The notes beneath the pieces are model-generated. The model was not told the DNA's origin. It did no database searches and saw nothing but the letters and a program-made list of their open reading frames with translations. The translations under genes were made by a program, and so were the position numbers. Below are positions 50,330 through 56,699 of a stretch of 56,699 nucleotides of DNA, piece after piece; position 1 is the first letter of the stretch; the number at the start of each line of letters is the position of its first letter. The DNA is from an uncultured Prolixibacteraceae bacterium (GTDB lineage Bacteria > Bacteroidota > Bacteroidia > Bacteroidales > Prolixibacteraceae), in contig CAJXZG010000024.1 in NCBI GenBank assembly GCA_913063265.1, positions 1 to 56,699 of the forward strand, read 5' to 3'.

Positions 50330-52267
50330 CTATTCAATATTTTCAAACCAAGCCGCAAAACCACCTCCGGGAACCATTTTTATTTTTATAAAATCTCCCT
50401 TTTGAACTGTAGTTTCCTTTTGCTCTGCAATTTCGGCATTTTCTTTTGTTTTTTCAGTGTCAGCAAAACTTATCATTCTATAATTTCCATCTCCAAGAAA
50501 ATCTAGTTCAACTTCTAACTCACGTTCAAAACTGTTGGTCATTGAAGCTAAAAACCAGGTTTTTCCTGAACGACGTGCCATTGTTATATATTCTGATATT
50601 GAACCATTGATAACTTTTGTATCATCCCAAACTGCTTTTACTTTTTTCAGAAAATCCTCTCCAACCTGCCCGTAATAATTCTCAGGATGATCACAGGCTA
50701 CCAAATACGGGCTATCGTAAATTACAAATTGCGAAAGTGTATTTGCACGTGTTCCCTGTACCTGAGCAGGTACTGTATTTTCAAATTTATCCGGGTTTCG
50801 GTTTAAGAAACCTCCCGGGGTATAGTCCATTGGTCCGGCCAACATTCTTGTAAACGGTAAAGTACACATGTGTTCCGGTGTAATTCTCAACGACCATTTG
50901 TTGTACTCATTTCCCAGAACTCCTTCGCGGGTCATTAAATTCGGATACGTACGACGCCAGCCATCCGGTTTGAAGGCGCCATGAAAATCTACCATCAGAT
51001 GGTACTTTGCTGCGGTTTTTACAACTTTATGATACCAGTTTACTATTTCCTGATCATCGCTGTCCATAAAATCTATTTTTATTCCCGCTATTCCCCAATC
51101 TTCATATAATGAACAAGCTTCTTCAAAATCAAAACGAAATACATCTGTATTATACATCCATAACCAGCATCTTACATTTTTACTTTTGGCATAATCCAAA
51201 ATTTCGGGCATATTGATTTGAGAGGCCGGTGTTTTTATATCTGAATCAGTTTGATTAAATGGTCCATACCATTGCCAGTCGATAAGCATGTAAGGCCATC
51301 CCATTTTTGAAGCCAGATCAATATATTCATAAATTACCTCCTGCTCCATTTTAACTTCACCACTCCACCAGTGATCCCATGCGCTAATTCCGGGCTTAAT
51401 CCAGGAAGGATCTTCAATTTCGCAAGGATCGTTAACATTTTGTACAATTTCTGATTCGACCAGTTTACCTGGTGTTTCGCCTATTAAAATTACACGCCAG
51501 GGAGTTTTGTGCGGAGCCGTATAAATAACTTTTACACCATCTTCCTTTTCTCCTTTTCTGGGCGAAAGTGCAGTTCGTAATGTTAATCCATTACTTGTTT
51601 TATTGGTTTTTAAATACATTCCGGCATAATCATTAATATCGGCCTCTGTGATTGCAGCATAACAATTATCATCAATTTTAATTGTCATTGGCAGGCCAAT
51701 CACCATTTCATCTGTAATCTCATTGATTTTACGTTCGTATGATTCCACTTCCTGAGATGTGGTGTAACTGCCATAATTTACTGCCCAGCAAGTATGATTT
51801 TGAGCAAAAGTAAAATTGCTGATTTCGTCCATCAGTTCATATTGATGCGAAGTAAACTGTTCTACAAATTCTGTCCGATAAGCCAGGCCATCATTAAAAA
51901 CCCTGAATTCAAGGTTAATTTTTCTTTTCGGAAACCGTACTTCTTCGAGTTGAAGATACAAGCTGGTATACTGATTTCTAATGGTTTCATATCTTTTTAA
52001 AACAGGTTTCCAGGTTTCATCCACCACTTTTTCTTCAGAAGAAATTACACTAAAATCTTTTCTTATTGGAGGAGCCTGTTTATAATCGAAAGAAATGGTG
52101 GAAGGAAGTATAACTTTTGAGTTTCCAAAATCAACGGAATAGCTGATATTTTCATCTGCTTTTACTTTAACCGTTATTTTACCATTTGGTGATTTGACTT
52201 GAAAATCGTTAGCTATTACCTGAAATCCAGCAAGTAATGCGCAAATTACGAGGAAGAAATTTTTCAT
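50330..52267 (-). CDS. Glycoside hydrolase family 97 enzyme, probably a retaining alpha-galactosidase type
   Basis: The 645-residue secreted protein has a signal ending at Val-Ile-Ala-Asn, an N-terminal beta-sandwich (about 20-280; VKSPNGKITVKVKADENIS), a TIM barrel and a C-terminal beta-domain, as in all GH97. In the barrel, AGIKIDFMDSDDQEIVNWYH puts Asp399 where the nucleophile of retaining GH97 alpha-galactosidases lies, whereas inverting SusB-type enzymes use a glutamate pair elsewhere; this subtype call is an inference. TREGVLGNEYNKW carries further active-site acids. Calcium dependence is expected from the family. It lies 61 bases upstream of araD and 182 bases downstream of the beta-helix gene. 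Confidence 0.92.
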   Translation of the reverse strand: MKNFFLVICALLAGFQVIANDFQVKSPNGKITVKVKADENISYSVDFGNSKVILPSTISFDYKQAPPIRKDFSVISSEEKVVDETWKPVLKRYETIRNQYTSLYLQLEEVRFPKRKINLEFRVFNDGLAYRTEFVEQFTSHQYELMDEISNFTFAQNHTCWAVNYGSYTTSQEVESYERKINEITDEMVIGLPMTIKIDDNCYAAITEADINDYAGMYLKTNKTSNGLTLRTALSPRKGEKEDGVKVIYTAPHKTPWRVILIGETPGKLVESEIVQNVNDPCEIEDPSWIKPGISAWDHWWSGEVKMEQEVIYEYIDLASKMGWPYMLIDWQWYGPFNQTDSDIKTPASQINMPEILDYAKSKNVRCWLWMYNTDVFRFDFEEACSLYEDWGIAGIKIDFMDSDDQEIVNWYHKVVKTAAKYHLMVDFHGAFKPDGWRRTYPNLMTREGVLGNEYNKWSLRITPEHMCTLPFTRMLAGPMDYTPGGFLNRNPDKFENTVPAQVQGTRANTLSQFVIYDSPYLVACDHPENYYGQVGEDFLKKVKAVWDDTKVINGSISEYITMARRSGKTWFLASMTNSFERELEVELDFLGDGNYRMISFADTEKTKENAEIAEQKETTVQKGDFIKIKMVPGGGFAAWFENIE

Positions 52268-52449
52268 TTCGATTTAGTTTAGCATAAACCTTAAATATTA
52301 CAAGTGTAAAAATAACACTTGTTTTTAAACAACAAAATAAAAACGAATAAATGTTTTCACCGGAATTGGACTTTCCAAGTCAGACAAATACCACTTATTA
52401 TGTTACAAAGTTCGATTAAACAATCTGTAAAGTCGTTTACCCGGATTAT

Positions 52450-53700
52450 TCAATCTTTTACAGACCAACCTTTACCCTTTGTCCTGCTATTCGCTTTCAA
52501 TCCAAAGTAATTTTTAAAATCTTCGACCGATTGAAATTGAACACGGGTTGTCGGATTGTTAAAATCAGGAAAACTTTGTTTAGAAATATCCAGGTATTGA
52601 TTGTTTTCATCCACAAGATTAATTCCACAAAAGTTTTTTTCTCCAACAACAATATTATTTTTTATGGTATTGTTTCCCGATTTATCATTGCTGTAACAAT
52701 GAATGGCCAGCGCTGGATTTGGCAAATTTGGATCTTTAACAATTATGTTGTCATTCAATGTAATGTTGCTGGCGTTTTGAATGGTAACATCCCCAAAATC
52801 GGGACTGTATTTAGAAATAACTTGCATATTATGAAAACTTGTGTTGTTACGAATTGTAATATTCTCCGATTCATAAATATTTATACCTCTTCCACCGTTA
52901 TTGAAAGTCAGGTTGTTTTCCAGTAATACTGCTGCTTTGTATCCCTCTTTTTGCCCGGCAAACTGAGTTTGTGTAGTTCTGAAATCATCTATAATAATTC
53001 CATTTCCATCTGTGGGATTTTTATGTCCTAGTGGTGAAAAAGGCAGCTCACATTCATTTTCAAAAGCAACATTGTTTCGGATAATAATGTGGTAGCCCGG
53101 TTCCTGATCCTTTTCAATGGCATGCCAGATACTAATACCGCTACAATTCCATACACTTCGTCGTGCATTGCCACGAACTACATTTCCTTCAAATGTTAAA
53201 TAGTCACTTGTTCTGGATGAAATACCGTTACATCCACAATCGTGCACATAACAATTTTTTACCGTAACATGGTGACTGCTATTTCGAACTGTAATTCCAA
53301 CGCCTTTATCAACTGGATCGGTAACTTCAAAACCATCAATTTCCAAATAGGCACAACTATCTACTTTGATTAAATCGATATTATCCTCAGGAGAATTGTA
53401 TTGGGTAATTACTGCGCCCCACTGACTTATAGATTTAATCCTGGTAATTTTTTCAGGTGTGCCAACTATTCCTTTCAACACAAGGGAATCTACAACATAA
53501 ATTCCATCGTTTACAAAAAGCTGGTCGCCCGCTTTTATCTGAGAGAATGCATAATCAAGAGTTTGCCAGGCTTCTCCGGGAGTGTTGTATTCTCCGGAGT
53601 TACTATCGTTGCCATCTACTCTGACATAATATTCGTTTGCAAAACCTTTTAATTGGGTTAAAGAAATTATTAGGATTATTAAAATTGAGATTTTTTTCAT
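52450..53700 (-). CDS. Secreted right-handed parallel beta-helix protein, polysaccharide lyase-like
   Basis: The 416-residue protein has a signal (ISILIILIISLTQLKGFAN), then EYYVRVDGNDSNSGEYNTPG and WQTLDYAFSQIKAGDQLFVN, a start shared by PL9- and PL6-type lyases and GH-type beta-helix proteins. Repeating turns such as HVTVKNCYVHDCGCNGISSR, NGGRGINIYESENITIRNN and NASNITLNDNIIV confirm the solenoid fold. There is no T9SS domain, unlike the beta-helix protein at 15642-17135. Context with GH97, GH29 and arabinose genes suggests it cuts an acidic pectic or similar backbone, but no catalytic residues can be assigned. Confidence 0.82.
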   Translation of the reverse strand: MKKISILIILIISLTQLKGFANEYYVRVDGNDSNSGEYNTPGEAWQTLDYAFSQIKAGDQLFVNDGIYVVDSLVLKGIVGTPEKITRIKSISQWGAVITQYNSPEDNIDLIKVDSCAYLEIDGFEVTDPVDKGVGITVRNSSHHVTVKNCYVHDCGCNGISSRTSDYLTFEGNVVRGNARRSVWNCSGISIWHAIEKDQEPGYHIIIRNNVAFENECELPFSPLGHKNPTDGNGIIIDDFRTTQTQFAGQKEGYKAAVLLENNLTFNNGGRGINIYESENITIRNNTSFHNMQVISKYSPDFGDVTIQNASNITLNDNIIVKDPNLPNPALAIHCYSNDKSGNNTIKNNIVVGEKNFCGINLVDENNQYLDISKQSFPDFNNPTTRVQFQSVEDFKNYFGLKANSRTKGKGWSVKD

Positions 53701-53723
53701 TTTACAAAAGTTTAATTGTGCTA

Positions 53724-54773
53724 TTATTCTTCGCTTCTAATTTTTTTAACTGCATCAATCATCGCCTGAAATCCATGAGTTGGAACATAACTTGTAATCG
53801 AGTTTCCTGAACCAATACCAAACCCTTTTGCAAAATTTCTGAACAATTTCCCTTTCTCGTAAACCAGGTTAAAAATATCATTGTAATTGTTTTGACAAAG
53901 AATATCCACATCTATTCCACCAAATAATCCAATTCGTTCGGAATAGTCGTCGATCCATCTTTCAAAAGGAGCAATGGCATCCTCGTTGGAATGTTTGGCA
54001 TCAATTCCAGTATCCAAAATATCCTCCATCACATTAAAAATATTTCCGCAACTATGTAAAAGAAATTTTTTACTATTTTGATGAACCAGTTTTATAATTC
54101 TTTTGTATTGCGGTAAAATATGCTGGCGTATGGTATCAGGCTCGAGTAGAGTAGATGATTTAAAACCAAGGTCATCTCCCATTCTGTAAAAGACAAAAAT
54201 ATCATCATACCGGCGAATCATTTCAGTCCATAACTCTTCATACAAATCACCGATTTTTATAAACAGGTCTCTAAAAAGTTCCGGATCGGTGTATTGCAGA
54301 ACACATAAATATTCGTATCCTACCAAATCCTGACTTGATTCAAAAATTCCGTATCCACATCCGCCATAGGCTTTCATTCCTTCGGGTATTACTTTTCTGA
54401 TAGCATTCAGATGCGGAGTATATTCTTTCCAGAATTTTTCCGGGATTTCATCAAATGGATAATTGTTAAAATCTTCGCGGGTTTGAATTGGCCCCGGTCT
54501 TCCACCTAAAATTGCACCATGCCCGGGGTAAACATTACAAATTGGTGCTTCGTAATCGAAAGCGTCGTAGGTTGCATCTTTCCAAAACTCAATTATTTGT
54601 CTGTGATAATTTTCGTAATCGGATGCACTATCTCCTTCCAATTCAATCTTTTTGCCCACAAATCTTTCAATAAATGGCAGATCAATATGGTGTTCATACA
54701 AAGGCAATCTTTTGGGCTTTCGATTGAATAAAACCTCCAGAATATTGTTATAATCAGGTTGAAATTTTTCCAT
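53724..54773 (-). CDS. UroD-fold protein, MtaA/CmuA-like methyltransferase relative
   Basis: The 349-residue cytoplasmic protein matches the uroporphyrinogen decarboxylase fold, closest to corrinoid-dependent methyltransferases such as MtaA: RLPLYEHHIDLPF, YGIFESSQDLVGYEYLCVLQ, and the zinc motif LLHSCGNIFNVMEDI (His240-x-Cys242). The third zinc cysteine of MtaA, near the C-terminus, seems replaced by the Gly-Ser-Gly-Asn at 321-324 in GIGSGNSITSYVPTHGFQAM. True HemE residues for porphyrin binding are not apparent. No corrinoid protein is adjacent. It lies 10 bases downstream of the GH29 gene and 23 bases upstream of the beta-helix gene, hence firmly in the glycan operon. Confidence 0.82.
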   Translation of the reverse strand: MEKFQPDYNNILEVLFNRKPKRLPLYEHHIDLPFIERFVGKKIELEGDSASDYENYHRQIIEFWKDATYDAFDYEAPICNVYPGHGAILGGRPGPIQTREDFNNYPFDEIPEKFWKEYTPHLNAIRKVIPEGMKAYGGCGYGIFESSQDLVGYEYLCVLQYTDPELFRDLFIKIGDLYEELWTEMIRRYDDIFVFYRMGDDLGFKSSTLLEPDTIRQHILPQYKRIIKLVHQNSKKFLLHSCGNIFNVMEDILDTGIDAKHSNEDAIAPFERWIDDYSERIGLFGGIDVDILCQNNYNDIFNLVYEKGKLFRNFAKGFGIGSGNSITSYVPTHGFQAMIDAVKKIRSEE

Positions 54774-54783
54774 TTTTGCCTTT

Positions 54784-56175
54784 TTATTTTCTCACTTTTT
54801 CCGGCATATCCACCTTTTTGTTGAAAACAAGTTCGATTATTCTCAAAGGATCTGAGCTTTGGATTCCGGTTAAATTAAATATTAAAACACCATCCTTTAA
54901 TTCAAATGGAACTTTTTGTTTAGCACCAAAAACCTTTGCAGATTTTAGCTTCTGTTTTGTCGGTTTCAATTCAACTTTTTGGGCTGTAGAATCTATTATA
55001 TACAACCATGCTTTGTCACCTTTACGTGTGCTTACTCCTTCTTCGAACGGATAAAACGGACCGCCTCGTGTCCCATAAATTGCCTCCTGATGTTTTTGAA
55101 TCCATTCCCCAAAACTGTTCATCAATTCAACCTGTTCCGGGTCAAAATTTCCATCCGGTTGAGGCCCAAGATTAATCATGTAATTGCCATTATTTCCAAT
55201 AACATTTACCATATCTACAATTAATTCATCGAGTGTAATTAATTCCGGATTGGGCCGATACGACCACTGTCCTTTATCCAGCGTTACCCAGGCCTGCCAG
55301 GGATGATCCAGCCAACCCAAAACATCGTTATTTAAAAATGTTATCCTTTCGCGCTCCTGATAATCACCACAATATTTTTCGCCATCCAAATTCCCGTGAC
55401 CTTCAGCATGATTTCGGCCGACATCAATTCGTGAATTGATAAGGATATCGGGTTTTACTTCGTGAAATTTGCGATACAAAGCTGAACCAATTTCGTGTGT
55501 ATAAGTTGAATCCCATTCACCGTCAAATTGCAAAAAATCAACACCATATTTTTCAATTAGTTCAATTACCTGGTTTTTCATATAAGTAATATAGCGGTCT
55601 AAATTGGGCGTATCGTCATACACTTCAAACAATTCTCCAGGCCCGCCATGTTGATATGGGTACCAATCCGGATGATACCAGTCGAGGTTGGAATAATAGG
55701 AGCCAAACATAATATCATTTTTTCTGCAGGCTTCTGAAAGTTCCTTCATAATATCGATTTTGAGTTTGGCATTTTCCATGTCATATTCCGAGTAATCAGA
55801 AAACCATAATGCAAATCCATCGTGGTGTTTACCGGTGGGTGCCATGTATTTTATTCCCCATTGATTCATCAACTCCACCCACTTTTCGGCATCGAAATTT
55901 ACGGGGGCAAAATCTTTGTAAAAATTATCATAGGTTTCTTTATCAATTGCTTCTGTGAATGAAGCTCCTTCTCCTCTTGCCCAGGATATTTCTTTTCCTC
56001 CAAGCGATGACGGTCCCCAGTGTACACTCAAACCGATTTTTAAATCCTGCCATGCTTCCTGAGCTTTTTTGGGTGGTTTTAAATCAGGATTTAAGTCTCC
56101 TCCACCGCTTAGTTGAGCCGAAGATGTTACACACATCATAAAGAAAAATGCTGATATGCAAATAATTTTTTTCAT
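54784..56175 (-). CDS. Alpha-L-fucosidase, GH29, secreted
   Basis: About 463 residues from the ATG at 56175, giving the signal KKIICISAFFFMMCVTSSAQ; a TTG at 56205 would add ten hydrophobic residues. GH29 motifs: AWQDLKIGLSVHWGPSSLGG, GIKYMAPTGKHHDGFALWFS and DFLQFDGEWDST, whose Asp (about 218) is the expected nucleophile, plus NGNYMINLGPQPDGNFDPEQ and a C-terminal beta-sandwich. It removes terminal alpha-L-fucose, with retention, in the periplasm or outside. It is longer than the other GH29 here and has a normal Sec signal. The gene overlaps no neighbour, and the UroD-like gene follows it 10 bases on. Confidence 0.93.
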   Translation of the reverse strand: MKKIICISAFFFMMCVTSSAQLSGGGDLNPDLKPPKKAQEAWQDLKIGLSVHWGPSSLGGKEISWARGEGASFTEAIDKETYDNFYKDFAPVNFDAEKWVELMNQWGIKYMAPTGKHHDGFALWFSDYSEYDMENAKLKIDIMKELSEACRKNDIMFGSYYSNLDWYHPDWYPYQHGGPGELFEVYDDTPNLDRYITYMKNQVIELIEKYGVDFLQFDGEWDSTYTHEIGSALYRKFHEVKPDILINSRIDVGRNHAEGHGNLDGEKYCGDYQERERITFLNNDVLGWLDHPWQAWVTLDKGQWSYRPNPELITLDELIVDMVNVIGNNGNYMINLGPQPDGNFDPEQVELMNSFGEWIQKHQEAIYGTRGGPFYPFEEGVSTRKGDKAWLYIIDSTAQKVELKPTKQKLKSAKVFGAKQKVPFELKDGVLIFNLTGIQSSDPLRIIELVFNKKVDMPEKVRK

Positions 56176-56226
56176 ATCGATTATTTTTAAAATCATCAAT
56201 AACAAATTTGTCTTCAGAGCTAATAT

Positions 56227-56319
56227 TTAATGGCTAAAGCCGATTTCGTTTTCTTTGTTTTACCCCCGGCTTAAGCTGGGGGTTAGTCAATCCAATAATA
56301 ATCTGGCTTTAGCCATTAA
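56227..56319. repeat. 93-base nested inverted-repeat element (element C)
   Basis: TTAATGGCTAAAGCC (56227-56241) is exactly complementary to GGCTTTAGCCATTAA (56305-56319). Between them a second hairpin, ACCCCCGGCTTAAGCTGGGG plus GT (56262-56283), has a single G-T wobble. Nothing is coded inside. Such GGCTAAAGCC/CCCCCGGC palindromes resemble REP elements mobilised by Y1 (IS200-like) transposases; no transposase is in the window. It fills most of the 155-base gap between the GH29 start and the next gene. Confidence 0.75.
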
Positions 56320-56330
56320 TTCTTTTAATC

Positions 56331-56699
56331 TTAATTTTTTCGTTTAATCAAAATCACCCAGTCTTCATTTTTTTCTTCAGGTGCAAATCCTAAATCTACC
56401 CATTCACCGCCTGAAACACTCTTGATTTCACTGGTTTGTAATTCACCACCAATTCTAGGATTATACCATGAGACATCAAACACTCCTTCCATTTCTCTAA
56501 AATCTAATTGAGTGCTTCCTCCTTCTTTCAGATAAACTACAAAAGTGTTTTTAGTATCGCTAAAACAGTAATTATTTCCAAGTGTAATCAACTCGTCGGT
56601 GTTTTTCATTTTTGCAAAATCAATCTTTTCAAAAAAATGTTTAGCCACCGCACTTTGCTCAAAAATATTGTTTCTGCTGCGCAAATCTTCAGCATTCAA
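56331..56699 (-). CDS. C-terminal part of a DUF4038/collagen-binding-type glycoside hydrolase (partial)
   Basis: The frame runs off the right edge without a convincing start (the last codon is TTG). The 122 visible residues begin DLRSRNNIFEQSAVAKHFFE and contain FVVYLKEGGSTQLDFREMEG followed by VFDVSWYNPRIGGEL, matching the putative collagen-binding domain that ends DUF4038/DUF5060 hydrolases and GH140-type apiosidases. Its role beyond belonging to the glycan locus cannot be told from this tail. Confidence 0.6.
   Translation of the reverse strand: MNAEDLRSRNNIFEQSAVAKHFFEKIDFAKMKNTDELITLGNNYCFSDTKNTFVVYLKEGGSTQLDFREMEGVFDVSWYNPRIGGELQTSEIKSVSGGEWVDLGFAPEEKNEDWVILIKRKN

Noticed and set aside
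53724..54773. HemE (uroporphyrinogen decarboxylase) proper
   Set aside because: The zinc motif His-x-Cys of the methyltransferase branch is present, the HemE N-terminal signature is not, and there are no haem genes nearby.
1..56699. tRNA, rRNA, riboswitch or prophage signatures
   Set aside because: Reading through the gaps showed no cloverleaf ending in CCA-type tRNA, no rRNA-like blocks, no integrase or phage structural genes, and no recognised riboswitch core.

Overview
The window looks like chromosomal DNA of an AT-rich member of the Bacteroidota, probably a marine or anaerobic Marinilabiliales/Prolixibacteraceae-type polysaccharide degrader; the rank below phylum is inference. The signs are three proteins with type IX secretion (T9SS) C-terminal sorting domains, several promoters matching the phylum-specific TTTG/TAnnTTTG consensus, lipoproteins with early cysteines, families such as GH97, DUF4252, DUF4832 and FucP-type MFS, and a sulfatase and several glycosidases. 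No rRNA, tRNA or CRISPR array was seen. Coding density is high and most genes run on the minus strand.

Layout. 1-9.8 kb: the end of a glycerophosphodiesterase-like gene, a lipoprotein metallophosphoesterase, an ATP-cone/nuclease protein, a sugar MFS transporter, a membrane acyltransferase, the acetate-forming pair ackA-pta, and a CNNM-type membrane protein. 10-15 kb: a KamA-family radical SAM aminomutase with a strong consensus promoter and long leader, a complete TRAP transporter (dctM, dctQ, dctP) and an AlkD-like protein. 15.6-24 kb: a T9SS beta-helix protein, an MFS carrier, a solitary Tat-exported molybdopterin hydroxylase large subunit, a small unknown protein, a Crp/Fnr regulator and a multidomain DUF4832 T9SS protein. 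24-33.3 kb: a minus-strand run of small enzymes (DJ-1, GNAT, ACT, GH29 fucosidase, DUF2284, membrane S41 protease, EEP hydrolase, GNAT, TIGR04076), then a double class V PLP protein whose N-terminal part is a collapsed copy. 33.5-46.2 kb: dienelactone hydrolase, DPP IV, DUF502, DUF4252, UbiA prenyltransferase, a secreted RraA-like protein beside a sulfatase, a PlsC-like acyltransferase with a B3/B4 protein, and a VIT/vWA T9SS protein. 46.2-56.7 kb: a minus-strand carbohydrate locus with GH27, ribulokinase, ribulose-5-phosphate 4-epimerase, GH97, a beta-helix protein, a UroD-fold protein, GH29 and the end of a collagen-binding-domain hydrolase.

How the genes work together. The last 10 kb reads as one degradation and catabolism unit for a galactose/fucose/arabinose-containing glycan: exo-glycosidases strip alpha-Gal and alpha-Fuc, a beta-helix enzyme may cut the backbone, and AraB/AraD feed L-arabinose-derived ribulose into the pentose phosphate pathway. 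No SusC/SusD pair, regulator or AraA lies inside the window. Pta-AckA would drain acetyl-CoA to acetate with ATP gain, as expected for a fermenter. The TRAP system would import an organic acid.

The most unusual material lies between genes: at least three nested inverted-repeat elements (34.4, 38.3 and 56.2 kb), two CGCAAAG/CTAAAG-type long inverted repeats (39.6 and 47.7 kb), smaller palindromes, and a dispersed degenerate 7-bp repeat (GAAGTCG-like) at four or five sites. Among the proteins, the collapsed double class V enzyme, the UroD-like protein in a glycan locus, the molybdenum subunit without an iron-sulfur partner and the ATP-cone nuclease are the best candidates for undescribed biology.
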